Assembly: GCA_964605665.1 (NCBI GenBank)
Contig: CAZSDP010000019.1
Span: 22,210 to 86,209, forward strand
From: CAZSDP01 sp964605665
Lineage (GTDB): Bacteria > Planctomycetota > UBA8108 > UBA1146
Length of the DNA: 64,000 nt
Direction: 5' to 3'
In this document: positions 1 through 9,097 of the stretch, one piece after another
Position numbering within the stretch: the first letter of the stretch is position 1
Layout of the letters: each line of letters opens with the position of its first letter
Program-made: the position numbers and the translations under genes
The notes under the pieces: generated by a model
Database searches by the model: none
Told to the model about the DNA's origin: nothing
Seen by the model: the letters and a program-made list of their open reading frames with translations, nothing else

Positions 1-843
1 AATCCCCGTATACAACCACTGAAGACTGCTCTCAGTCTCCTCGACCCGACTGCGCAGACGGGTGAGGTCTTCTTCTGAGATCTCCCCCTCATCGACAGCA
101 CGAAAGATCTGACTCGCAGAGCTACTGTCTGACATTGCGGGATCGATCGGTAATCCACGAACTCGCAGTCGAGAGTCTCCGATTCCGATCAGGTCACCAT
201 CGACAAGCTTGTGCTTATTGACTCGACTCTTGCCGATAAACAGGCCATTTCCAGAGCCGAGATCATTGAGAATCCAACGATTCCCTTGTTGCTCGAAACG
301 AGCATGGTGCCCCGATGCCTTGCGATCAGGGAGTACAAGATCACAATCCTCACGACGACCGATAACGAATGGGCTCTTAAGAGTCACTCGCTTTCCCTCT
401 AGTGGCCCATTCACGACCACCAAGTGAGGTCCCTCAGCGGTTTCAGTGATCATCGGAGCAGAGGTGGGCGCCTCTTTCGCGTGGGGAGTGTCCGGGCTCT
501 TGCTCTCCTCCGCATTTCCAGCCCCACCTGATCCCTGCTGAGGTTCAACTTGGGACACAGGCTCACAGATGAACTCGATCTTCACCTCTCCGATGGTCAC
601 TCGATCACCTGGCGCGAGTGGAACTCTTTCGACACGGGTTCCATTGTGCAGGGTGCCATTCGAAGAGCCCAAATCAACCAGCTCGTAGCCATCGCCGCTC
701 GGATCGATCCGGCAATGTCGCCGTGACGAGTGAGGATCGGCGATGACAATTTCGCAGCCGACTTCTCGCCCAACGAGAACTGGCATCTTCTCGAGTTCAA
801 GCGTGCGCTGATCGCTTCCTTCGGTGATCACCAACTTCGCCAT
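1..843 (-). CDS. Double FHA-domain protein (3' end beyond window)
   Basis: The reading frame opens with ATG at 843 and is still open at base 1, so the C-terminus is missing; 281 residues are visible. Two forkhead-associated domains, which bind phosphothreonine peptides, can be read. The first (about residues 20-92) has VGRE, SSRRH and SSNGT; the second (about 155-230) has IGRRE, ASGHH and GSGNG. A Gln/Gly/Glu/Pro-rich linker joins them. There is no signal peptide, so the protein is probably cytoplasmic. After the second FHA an acidic helical stretch begins. The neighbouring gene on the same strand is a sigma54 activator that also starts with an FHA domain, which suggests linked Ser/Thr-kinase signalling (inference). 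The effector domain, if any, lies outside the window. Confidence 0.85.
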   Translation of the reverse strand, partial: MAKLVITEGSDQRTLELEKMPVLVGREVGCEIVIADPHSSRRHCRIDPSGDGYELVDLGSSNGTLHNGTRVERVPLAPGDRVTIGEVKIEFICEPVSQVEPQQGSGGAGNAEESKSPDTPHAKEAPTSAPMITETAEGPHLVVVNGPLEGKRVTLKSPFVIGRREDCDLVLPDRKASGHHARFEQQGNRWILNDLGSGNGLFIGKSRVNKHKLVDGDLIGIGDSRLRVRGLPIDPAMSDSSSASQIFRAVDEGEISEEDLTRLRSRVEETESSLQWLYTGI

Positions 844-976
844 CACAACCTCATCCGTTCATCTCCACTGGCAGTAGAGCGCTGCGGCCCTTTCACAAAA
901 CCACACTGGCATCGGAAAAGCGCGTCTGTGTAGTTTCTCTGCATCGATCTCCGTCTTCTAAATTCGACCGGCTGAG

Positions 977-3037
977 TTATTCGCCCGGCTGCTCCGGTTT
1001 TTTCAGTCCGTATTTCTCGATCTTCTGATCTAAAGTCGGACGCGAAATTCCCAACTCACGTGCAGTCTTGCTTTTATTCCAGTCGTATTCGTTGAGGGCG
1101 AGCAGAATCTGTTTCCGTTCTACTTCCTCAACTTTCTGAGCAACGATCTCTTTCAAGTTCCCGACGACCCGGGAACCAGAGTCCAAAGTTCCTCCCGGCC
1201 CACTGCTCCCGGTCACGAGCACTGGAGACAGCAGATCAGGAGTCACGAGCTCACTCGCGAGAGCGACCATTCGTTCGACTTCGTTTTCGAGCTGTCTCAC
1301 ATTGCCTGGCCAGTCGTAGTGGTACAGGTAATAGAGAGTTCGACTATCAAGCTGCGGCTTCTCCCTGGAGAGCCGTTCAGAAATCCGGTCCATGAAGTGA
1401 TCGACCAGGAGTGGAATGTCCTCACGTCGATCACGCAATGGGGGCAGCGTGACGTTGATCACGTTCAACCGATAGTAGAGATCTTCGCGGAACTCTCCAT
1501 TCTGGACCATCTTCTGCAGGGGCCGATTTGTCGCAGAAATCACGCGGACATCGACATGCTTCGCACTTCTCCCACCGACAGCTCGAATCTCACCTTCTTC
1601 AAGAACCCGCAGCAGCTTCGTTTGAAGATCGAGACTCATGTCACCGATTTCGTCCAAGAAGAGTGTGCCTTTGTCTGCGAGTTCAAAAAGCCCCTTCTTG
1701 TCTTTCACCGCCCCAGTAAATGCACCCTTCACGTGCCCAAAGAACTCCGACTCCAACAAGTTTGGTGGAATGGCCGCACAGTTCTGTGAAACGAAACCCG
1801 CTTCTCGCCTTAAACCCTGGAAGTGAATCGCGTCAGCAACCAGTTCTTTGCCAGTTCCACTCTCTCCTTGGATCAACACCGGGATGTCGGTCTCAATCAC
1901 GCGGTCGAGAACTTGGAAAATCTGATACATCTTCGAGCTCTTTGTGATGATGCGGTCATAGTCGTACTTGAATGCTCGCTCCCCAGCTCTGGTGATCACT
2001 TCTGTGACCTTCTCTGGGTGTAACTCACGAGCCATCAGCATCTCTTGTAGCTCACGGTTGAGCTGCTCCACTTCTTCTTTCGAAGTGATAAGGGCCTCTT
2101 GCTTCCGGGTGTTCTCTTCGAACAAACGAGCATTTTCTATGAACACTGAGGCCTGATCCGCGAGGAATTCAACGAAACGCAAGTGGCTCCGGTGGAAGGC
2201 ATCGCCTTCGAATCGATTGTCGACGTAGACGACACCGAGCACACGACCTCGAAGTTGCAGAGGAACACAGAGCACCGACTCAAGCCGAAGATCTGCGACA
2301 GAAGAAAAGAGTCGGGTGCGAGGATCGTGTTGAGCGTTACCGGTCAACACCGGACGTCCTGACTCGAGAACTTGCCTCGTGATCGACCGGCTAACCTTGA
2401 GTTCTGCTTTTTTGACCTTTTCACGATCGATGTTTCTGGAGCACTCAATAGAAAGTTCTTCATCTCGTTCGAGGATGATGAACCCTCGCTCTGCCCCAGT
2501 AATCTCGATGACAGTGTCAAGGATCATGTTCAAGAGATCAGAAAGAACGAGAGTCGCGCAAAGTCTCTTAGAGATCTCCAATAGCTGGAGAAAAACTTCG
2601 CGCTCGCCCTGCAGTAGGTCGACTTGACTTGTTTCGGTGACTTCGGTGAGTGGTTCCATAAAATAATCGGTGGGGAGAACCAGAGTGTCCCCTCCCCCAC
2701 CGGCCACAAGTTGAGCTGTCGGGACACGCTCAAAGAAGATGCGAGTCTTGCCGATCTCGATACAATCACCGGGATTGAGCTCCTGACGACGGATGAGAAT
2801 TCCGTTGACGAGAGTTCCATTCCGACTCTTCAGATCTTCGACGTGCCAAGTTCCATCGACATACTTGAGTCGACAGTGACGGCGGGAACTGGAGATATCA
2901 TCGATCTCGATCTGATTCTCACGGGAACGCCCGATCGCGATCGAAACTCCTTCGAGCTGCACCGATCTCTCTGCTCCCTGTTCACGGATGACCAACCGGG
3001 CGCTCGGTGAATCGGGCTTCGCGGCGTCGGTCTTCAT
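977..3037 (-). CDS. FHA-GAF sigma54-dependent response activator, Fis family
   Basis: Bacterial enhancer-binding protein of about 686 residues. Order of domains: FHA (about 31-103; IGRSR, SSSRRH, SRNGT), GAF sensor (about 163-305), AAA+ sigma54-interaction domain with Walker A GESGTGKE (about 391-398), the sigma54-contacting loop GAFTGA (about 438-443) and Walker B TLFLDE (about 458-463), then a C-terminal Fis-type helix-turn-helix (NKSKTARELGISRPTLDQKI). The catalytic and sigma54-contact motifs are intact. A GTG lies 21 bases further upstream, but AAGAGGAGAG sits just ahead of the ATG at 3037, so that start is preferred. No receiver domain is present, so input probably comes through FHA phospho-binding and GAF ligand binding (family knowledge). 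Target promoters are not evident nearby. Confidence 0.93.
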   Translation of the reverse strand: MKTDAAKPDSPSARLVIREQGAERSVQLEGVSIAIGRSRENQIEIDDISSSRRHCRLKYVDGTWHVEDLKSRNGTLVNGILIRRQELNPGDCIEIGKTRIFFERVPTAQLVAGGGGDTLVLPTDYFMEPLTEVTETSQVDLLQGEREVFLQLLEISKRLCATLVLSDLLNMILDTVIEITGAERGFIILERDEELSIECSRNIDREKVKKAELKVSRSITRQVLESGRPVLTGNAQHDPRTRLFSSVADLRLESVLCVPLQLRGRVLGVVYVDNRFEGDAFHRSHLRFVEFLADQASVFIENARLFEENTRKQEALITSKEEVEQLNRELQEMLMARELHPEKVTEVITRAGERAFKYDYDRIITKSSKMYQIFQVLDRVIETDIPVLIQGESGTGKELVADAIHFQGLRREAGFVSQNCAAIPPNLLESEFFGHVKGAFTGAVKDKKGLFELADKGTLFLDEIGDMSLDLQTKLLRVLEEGEIRAVGGRSAKHVDVRVISATNRPLQKMVQNGEFREDLYYRLNVINVTLPPLRDRREDIPLLVDHFMDRISERLSREKPQLDSRTLYYLYHYDWPGNVRQLENEVERMVALASELVTPDLLSPVLVTGSSGPGGTLDSGSRVVGNLKEIVAQKVEEVERKQILLALNEYDWNKSKTARELGISRPTLDQKIEKYGLKKPEQPGE

Positions 3038-3242
3038 CGCTCTCCTCTTGAACGTCACCGAGTCTCAGATCGGGAGTGGAGACAGCACTCCAGGATGGAC
3101 CGATGAACTTGCGGATCCGAGATCGGAACTCGGTATCGCTCCGAGACTTTCAGGCGAGGTTCTCTCGAGCATCGAGCTGGGAAAATGAGGGACCCAGTCT
3201 TGCGCTCTCACTCACCACGAGAGTCTTCCCCGCGGAGCCTTG

Positions 3243-3285
3243 ATATCAGACCATAGAGAACGGATCTGTAAAAGAACTTTTACAG
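3243..3285 (-). promoter_or_regulatory. Candidate promoter with overlapping palindromic operator
   Basis: On the minus strand TTTACA (3272-3267) and TGATAT (3248-3243) are 18 bases apart and face the sigma54-activator gene about 200 bases downstream. The -35 hexamer lies inside the palindrome CTGTAAAAGAACTTTTACAG (3266-3285), which has two perfect 9-base arms around AA. An operator covering the -35 would suit repression or autoregulation (inference). The rest of the stretch 3038-3364 shows no gene. Confidence 0.35.
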
Positions 3286-3364
3286 CCTTCATTTCGCCCA
3301 AACCGAGCCTATTGGCGATTCAGGGGAGTCTGCCCAGAAAGGGCTCCCCCTCTGTTGCGGCGAT

Positions 3365-5107
3365 TTACAGATGCCCCGCGCCCCCCAGCTCCCCAGAGGA
3401 TCTTGAAGGGGAAGGCGCTCCCCCTAGAGCGCGATCCACTTCGACAAGCCATCGATCGATCCACTTCTTGAACGCCCCAACCTTCGCTCCGGTGCCGCCG
3501 GTCAGGGCAGCGAAGCGCACCGGCCCCAACCGGCTCTCCCAACCTCCACACAGCCCGCTCACCCCAGAGAGATGACCGGTCTTTGCCATCAACCTACCGC
3601 TGAGCTCAGTCTGACGAAACCGTCGCGAAAGTGTGCCATCGACTCCCGCGATCGGTAGAGCGTCCCAGAAGATCGCCCCCCATTCCGCTTGGTCAGCGCG
3701 ATGGAGAACTCGAACGAGATCGGAGGGACGTAAGCGATTAGAGCGAGCAAGGCCTGAACCATCGAATATCTCGGAGCCGGAGCGTTGACCATGAAGATAG
3801 AGGGACAAATAACTGAGAGCAGTTTCAGAAGCGCTGCGATAACTCCCATCGCCGCCAGATTCACGATCTGTAACGCGAAAGAGGCTGTCCCCGTACAGAT
3901 TCTGACTCCGCTTCAACAAGATCGGTAATGCAATGCGCAACGGGTGATCAATTGTTGCGAGCTGAATCGCTCCTTCAGAAAGTGCGCCTCGTCGAAGCTC
4001 CCCCTCGACGCGAATCCCCTCCTCGCGAAGTACCTCTCGCCAGGCTCCCAGGAATGCCAACGAAGGATCGGGCACTGTCACATACTCCGTCCGCTCCTTC
4101 ACTCGGTTCCAAAACCGTCCACGTAAACGGATATCCCACGAACCAATCGATCGATCGACAGAATAGAGGTGTTTCTTCTCTTCAGGCGTCGGAGCGATCT
4201 TCTGTTGAACAGTAAAGAGTTGATTCACAGGGCGAATATCGGCGGTCACCCCTGACTCCACCGACGAGATCACAACATCGACGCAATTGTCATTCAGGTT
4301 GATCGCGCCACTCGGTGCGCAGTACCAACGATGTCTCTGATCTTGCGGCCAGACCTCCAATCTTGAAGGACCGGCAAGGTAGCGATCGTCAGCGATCAAT
4401 GCCCCATCGATTTGGGAAACACCAAGCTCTCCAATGAGCTTGGCCCACGGACGTAACTCAGCCACCGGGTCATCACGATATGCTCGGCCAGAGATCGCTG
4501 GATCACCAGCCCCAACTACGATCAGATCGCCGTATAGCACCCCTTCTTTCAACTCCCCCCGAGACCATAGTTCCGTCTTGAAGAGATGGTTCTCCCCGAG
4601 GAGATCGAGAGCCGCGGCAGTCGTGAGGATCTTTAGAGTCGACGCTGGAATCATCGGTTCGTTCGAACGATGAGCCAAGACCGCCCCTCCAGGTAGCTCC
4701 ACATGAAACCCGATAGAGTCGAGATTGAGCCCTTGAGACTTCGCTTGGGAAAGTCCCGCTTCCAGCAGAATCTTCGCGTCACTCAGCGCTTGAGCACTGG
4801 GAACTGGTCGAGGTCTTGGGGAGAAGCGAGGAGTGGGAAGTTCTCTCTCCGATGGAGAATCTGACGGTCCGACACCCGCCTGGAGTTGAGGGGGAGCTCC
4901 CGTGAACAGATTTTGTGGGAATGCAGCCGCACTTTCGCTGAGAAGAAGCCCCCCCACCAGCGCGAAGAGGCCGGTCAAGAAAAGCGTTCGTTTCCAACCC
5001 AAGTCGATCCCCAGTCGGGGTCGATGGGTCCTGCTGGCTTGAGTCACGGGTTCTCTCAAGACTCCCCCCTTCGAAGAGGAGATTATCACCCTCGCCAAGG
5101 GACTCAA
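3365..5107 (-). CDS. dacB: D-alanyl-D-alanine carboxypeptidase/endopeptidase, PBP4 (S13) family
   Basis: Peptidoglycan D,D-peptidase acting in the periplasm. A hydrophobic segment (about residues 41-62, ending in AAA) serves as signal peptide or anchor. The serine catalytic motif STLK is at 156-159; the second motif SQN follows, and KTG is in LMAKTGHLSG near the C-terminus, as in class C low-molecular-weight PBPs. The 580-residue length includes a long N-terminal leader and a Pro-rich linker, so the true start is unsure: the longest frame begins with TTG at 5107 and GTG codons occur downstream. It removes terminal D-Ala or cuts cross-links (family knowledge). It diverges from the basic hypothetical gene at 5196. 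Confidence 0.9.
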   Translation of the reverse strand: MSPLARVIISSSKGGVLREPVTQASRTHRPRLGIDLGWKRTLFLTGLFALVGGLLLSESAAAFPQNLFTGAPPQLQAGVGPSDSPSERELPTPRFSPRPRPVPSAQALSDAKILLEAGLSQAKSQGLNLDSIGFHVELPGGAVLAHRSNEPMIPASTLKILTTAAALDLLGENHLFKTELWSRGELKEGVLYGDLIVVGAGDPAISGRAYRDDPVAELRPWAKLIGELGVSQIDGALIADDRYLAGPSRLEVWPQDQRHRWYCAPSGAINLNDNCVDVVISSVESGVTADIRPVNQLFTVQQKIAPTPEEKKHLYSVDRSIGSWDIRLRGRFWNRVKERTEYVTVPDPSLAFLGAWREVLREEGIRVEGELRRGALSEGAIQLATIDHPLRIALPILLKRSQNLYGDSLFRVTDRESGGDGSYRSASETALSYLSLYLHGQRSGSEIFDGSGLARSNRLRPSDLVRVLHRADQAEWGAIFWDALPIAGVDGTLSRRFRQTELSGRLMAKTGHLSGVSGLCGGWESRLGPVRFAALTGGTGAKVGAFKKWIDRWLVEVDRALGGAPSPSRSSGELGGAGHL

Positions 5108-5195
5108 CCCAGCACTTCCAAAGCTCCCCAGAACTGGAAGACTCCCTCTCGCCCAAGTTTCGAGACCCTGTATCCTGCCTACTCAGGAGGTTTTC

Positions 5196-6602
5196 ATGAC
5201 CGGCCGCCATTCACACTCAGATTCTGATCGAACGCGCAAAGTCGATTCTGAGGAGTCCTCCGGCCAGGACGCTCCAAGTTCGAAATCGACCTCGGCAAGA
5301 AGCAAGTCCAAGAGTCGATCTCAGGCCGAGGACAAGAAGCGGCGAAGTCCGCGGAACCGCGATTCAAGCTCGCGTCGAGCGAATCGAAAGAACAAGGAAG
5401 ATCGGTTCCAAAAGCCGGGTGATCGCGCCCCAGGTATCTACCGTGGATTGGCCAATTGGGTCGAAGAGCATCTCACCCAGAAGCTCCCTCCTGGAACCGA
5501 CCTCCCGGGGAAAATCACCCTCAATCTGAAAGTTCCGTTCTCTAGCAATCGTCGCGAATGGAAAAGGGCAGAGAGAGAATTTCGCTGCTCGATCGAGGAT
5601 CAACTCGATGTCCTCAGCGATCAATTGTGCACCGATGAGCTCGGTTATCGCGATGGGCACATTTACTGTGCGCTCTGCGCCTCTCCCATTTGTGAACACT
5701 CGACGCCTCAAGATCCTCGAGCCATATTTGTCGGCTACAGTCCTACCGGTGTTCCTCTCTGGAGGGACTTCGGGTCATGGCTCCTCGATCAAGGAGACGA
5801 GCGGCTCGATCGACTCTACGCCTCTCGACCCATCCCTCTGTCGCGCCGCGTCGACGCTGAAGCTCTGACTACCCAGCTTCTGCCAGAGTTTGGCAAAACG
5901 TTGGAGCCGGTCCAGATCGCCGGCGCAGTGGTCGCGGGTTACTTCTCCATCCCAGATCAGGATGGAGGATTTACCGCCATCGCGATCAGCGCCATCGCGA
6001 TGGAACACCGCACTGCTTCTGGAGCACCTCAATACTCATTGAATTTAGTGGGGCATCTCCCTCCCCCGCACCATCTACCGACCCTTCTCGCTGAGCGAAT
6101 TGTTCCAACGTTCTCCGATTGGGTTTCGAAGCTGCGCCATGAGCTCTCACTCGTCCACGATCGCATCCATGCTTGCCGAGCGGCGGGTAGAAGACCATCT
6201 CTCGGAGAAAGCCGAGCACTTGTCGAAAAGTCGTTAGATAACGGCGCGAGCTACTTGGAGAAGAGGCTACGCAGACGACAAGGGCGCACAAACCATGCAG
6301 AAGAGCGGTCGCGAGACCCTGAACGCCCCACCGCATCTGCCCACTCTGACGCTCAAACTGCGCGAGACGAAGATTTGTTTCTCGATCGAAAGTCCAAAAC
6401 CGTGATTGTGCGAGGGCCGCACAGCCGAATTCACGTGTTCCGCGATGACGGCACACACATCACGAGCATTCTCTATACGGGGGAGACGATTCGAGACAGA
6501 CTCGCGTCTCATCGCTGGGTTCTTCTCGATACCGAACCGCGCGAGTCATTCAAGAGGGGACTCGACGAACGGCGACAGCTCCCCGGAACTTCAGGCGATT
6601 GA
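5196..6602 (+). CDS. Hypothetical protein with basic, low-complexity N-terminus
   Basis: I do not recognise a family. AGGAGG lies five bases before the ATG, so expression is likely. Residues 1-75 are very rich in Ser, Lys, Arg and Asp and probably disordered, possibly nucleic-acid binding (inference). A central part contains a Cys/His cluster (C..., YCALCASPICEH) that could hold zinc, followed by GYSPTGVPLWRDFGSWL. Another charged low-complexity segment lies around residue 365-400. The last 60 residues (KTVIVRGPHSRIHVFRDDGTHITS...) look like a small beta-rich domain. There is no signal peptide or membrane segment. It is convergent with the M19 dipeptidase gene, 39 bases away. Confidence 0.75.
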   Translation: MTGRHSHSDSDRTRKVDSEESSGQDAPSSKSTSARSKSKSRSQAEDKKRRSPRNRDSSSRRANRKNKEDRFQKPGDRAPGIYRGLANWVEEHLTQKLPPGTDLPGKITLNLKVPFSSNRREWKRAEREFRCSIEDQLDVLSDQLCTDELGYRDGHIYCALCASPICEHSTPQDPRAIFVGYSPTGVPLWRDFGSWLLDQGDERLDRLYASRPIPLSRRVDAEALTTQLLPEFGKTLEPVQIAGAVVAGYFSIPDQDGGFTAIAISAIAMEHRTASGAPQYSLNLVGHLPPPHHLPTLLAERIVPTFSDWVSKLRHELSLVHDRIHACRAAGRRPSLGESRALVEKSLDNGASYLEKRLRRRQGRTNHAEERSRDPERPTASAHSDAQTARDEDLFLDRKSKTVIVRGPHSRIHVFRDDGTHITSILYTGETIRDRLASHRWVLLDTEPRESFKRGLDERRQLPGTSGD

Positions 6603-6641
6603 TTTCACCATCGGACTTAGAAGCCCACTCGATCTCCGAGA

Positions 6642-7571
6642 TCAGTCGGCTCCATGACGAACTTCCTCCCACCACCGAATGAAGTTCTCGCTGAAAATCC
6701 CTGCAACTTCCTGCCGAGAAAACCCAGCTGCTTCAAGTGCGTCCTGCAGACGGGGAAGATCACGATGATCACGGAATCCGGAAGCGGTCTCGTCGATACC
6801 ATCGAGATCTGTACCGAGCGCAAGATACTCAACACCAATCAGATCCGCACAGTGCTGCACGTGCCTCACGAAGGATTGTATAGAGACCTCGCCTGTCCCC
6901 AAAAATGGTGGATAGAGGTTGAGTCCCAAAACTCCTTTTGCACCCGCCAATGCCTGGAGTTGATCATCCGAGAGATTCCTCGGGTGATCGTGGACTTGCC
7001 GGCAATTGCTATGGGTAGCGAGGACTGGAACTTGAGATGAAAGGACTTCTCGCGCGCTCTCAGGATTGAGATGAGAGATGTCCGTTGCGATCCCCAGCTC
7101 CGCGGCTCGGTTCACGGCCTTTCGACCAAAGTCGGTCAGCCCACCTGAGCCCCCATGGCAACCGACCGCCAGTTCGTTCGCCCCGTTCCACGTCACCCCC
7201 AGAATCGCGACCCCAACGGAGGCCCACTCCTCCAACACCTCGATCTGTCCCTCCATCGAGCGGGCATTCTCAATTGTTGGAATCAAACCGATTTCATCTT
7301 CGCCGAGATTCGCAAAGTCACCAGGCCTTCGTAAAACCCGAACTGGAACTGTAGGATCATCGTTCAGTTCAGTAATTCGGTCGAGCATCCGACGAACCGT
7401 GAGACGCGGTTCCTGGCAATCGTCTGAGGTAAAACATGCGGTAGCAATTGCACGCACTCCGCCTTCACGAGCCCGAGCCACATCCACAGCGAGCTGAGGG
7501 TTCTCAAGAAGATCACCTCCAACTTCGATCAGTCTCCAAATCGTATCCACATGTAAATCGACCGTATTCAT
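6642..7571 (-). CDS. Membrane dipeptidase, peptidase M19 family
   Basis: Zinc dipeptidase of the renal-dipeptidase/amidohydrolase superfamily, 309 residues, about the usual bacterial length. The N-terminal metal pair is His7-x-Asp9 (DLHVD); IPTIENA carries the bridging glutamate; SHLN and THSNCRQVHDHPRNL supply the remaining ligands and family signature; GTDLDG is the substrate-pocket motif. It has no signal peptide, so it is probably cytosolic and hydrolyses dipeptides or related amides. Its ATG overlaps the stop of the upstream amidohydrolase gene as ATGA, showing translational coupling. Third gene of the three-gene unit 9843-6642. Confidence 0.93.
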   Translation of the reverse strand: MNTVDLHVDTIWRLIEVGGDLLENPQLAVDVARAREGGVRAIATACFTSDDCQEPRLTVRRMLDRITELNDDPTVPVRVLRRPGDFANLGEDEIGLIPTIENARSMEGQIEVLEEWASVGVAILGVTWNGANELAVGCHGGSGGLTDFGRKAVNRAAELGIATDISHLNPESAREVLSSQVPVLATHSNCRQVHDHPRNLSDDQLQALAGAKGVLGLNLYPPFLGTGEVSIQSFVRHVQHCADLIGVEYLALGTDLDGIDETASGFRDHRDLPRLQDALEAAGFSRQEVAGIFSENFIRWWEEVRHGAD

Positions 7572-9097
7572 CGATAGTCACTTCCGGAAAGCCCCACGGG
7601 GTCGCCTGCAATCCAGAGCTCTTGCAAGCGTGCCTCTGTTATGTTCCTCACCTTTGTTGGGTGTTCACACTCCAGCACCTGTAAATCAGCGGGACTTCCC
7701 ACTTCCAGAACTCCCCAACCGTTTGGAAGATAGTTCCCGACTCCCGCCGCAGAAGTCCTCGCGGAAAACGCTTCCTGAAACGTCAGTGCTTGAGCGACGA
7801 CCCATCCTTGTGAATAAACCCCTTCGCGATCAATCCGATCAACCGCTGCGCCGATGTCGACCCATGGATCGAAGGTTTCGATTGGCGCATCAGATCCGAA
7901 AATCAACGGGATTCCCGCTTCAAGAACGGCCCTTGCAGCAAAGGCCCCCTGACATCGATCGCCCCAGCGTTCCGGTGCGATCGCTGCATCTTCGAGAAGG
8001 TGGCATGGCTGCATCGAAACCAGAGTCTTGGCAGCGGAGATTCTCGAGAGATCACCGAGGTCGATCAGTTGCGCATGCTCGATGCGGTCAAGAACCTGCC
8101 GATCACCCGATCGATTCAGCTGAACAGTTTCAATGAACTGTTGAGCCGCAAGGACTGCTGCATCTCCAATCGCATGAAGACAGACTCCAAAACCACTCTT
8201 TGCGATCGCGCGCGCGATTCGAGCGCGCTCTTCAGGTCGGATGCGTTCTTCGCCGATCCCACCCTGATCACAGTACGGTTCTTTGAGCCATGCGGTTCGA
8301 GATCCTAATGTCCCGTCGAGAAAAACCTTAACCCAAGGAACACAGAATGCGTCCTCGCGATTCACTGGGTCAGACAAGAGGCCACCGCTACCAGCCTTCG
8401 CCATAAACTCCTCTACCGGAATCGAATGCCGTACTCTCAAAACGGTTTGCTTCGTACTTCCGATGTGTTTTCGCCAAATCTCTCGAGCGGCCGTACCGTC
8501 GAAACTGGTCGCGGCTGCGATCCCATGTCGATGCAACGCCTGAATCGTCAGAGGGAGATCTGCGTCCAACTCGGGAACTCGCCCCCAAGCCTCCATCATT
8601 TCATCTTCCAGGAGCACTCCATCAGACTGCTCTGGGTTATAGCCCACTTCCCGGAGGGCAGCACTATTGAGGACTGCCCGGTGATGATCGTATGCGAAGG
8701 CCCAAATCGGTTGTCGGGGCGAAACTTCGTCGAGGAACAATCTAGGATTGGGCTGTAGTTGCTCTTCCAACGGATCCTGCCACCCTTGGGCAACGAGCCA
8801 CCCTTGAGATTGATCACCGCCCAGGCGATCTCTCAAGATTTCTGGAGTCGTATCTCGCGCCAACTTGAGTACACGCTGCTGTTGAGCCAGGGTGTGCAAA
8901 TGGATGTGACTGTCACAAAAGGCGGGGAGCAACCAGCGACCTGACATCTCAAACTCTTGCTGGCCGCTGGCGAGTTGGTACTTCGGGCCAATCTCTGAGA
9001 TTCGCCCATTCTCGATGGCGACGTCGATCGGAGTCGGCTCATCGTGATTGGTCCGATCAAATGGGCGGACATTTCGCAGGATTGTGCGGGATGTCAT
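7568..9097 (-). CDS. Amidohydrolase family 3 (YtcJ-like) metal-dependent hydrolase
   Basis: About 509 residues. The composite-domain fold opens with a beta segment, then the metal motif CDSHIH (about residues 61-66); later CLHAIGDAA, RIEHAQL and GSDAPIETFDPW give the remaining histidines and the catalytic aspartate of amidohydrolase family 3. A longer frame reaches an ATG at 9139, but the ATG at 9097 overlaps the stop of the upstream gene (ATGA), so I choose it. Substrate unknown; YtcJ-like enzymes act on N-substituted amides or formamides. Coupling to an M19 dipeptidase suggests joint breakdown of modified amino acids or peptides (inference). Confidence 0.9.
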   Translation of the reverse strand: MTSRTILRNVRPFDRTNHDEPTPIDVAIENGRISEIGPKYQLASGQQEFEMSGRWLLPAFCDSHIHLHTLAQQQRVLKLARDTTPEILRDRLGGDQSQGWLVAQGWQDPLEEQLQPNPRLFLDEVSPRQPIWAFAYDHHRAVLNSAALREVGYNPEQSDGVLLEDEMMEAWGRVPELDADLPLTIQALHRHGIAAATSFDGTAAREIWRKHIGSTKQTVLRVRHSIPVEEFMAKAGSGGLLSDPVNREDAFCVPWVKVFLDGTLGSRTAWLKEPYCDQGGIGEERIRPEERARIARAIAKSGFGVCLHAIGDAAVLAAQQFIETVQLNRSGDRQVLDRIEHAQLIDLGDLSRISAAKTLVSMQPCHLLEDAAIAPERWGDRCQGAFAARAVLEAGIPLIFGSDAPIETFDPWVDIGAAVDRIDREGVYSQGWVVAQALTFQEAFSARTSAAGVGNYLPNGWGVLEVGSPADLQVLECEHPTKVRNITEARLQELWIAGDPVGLSGSDYR

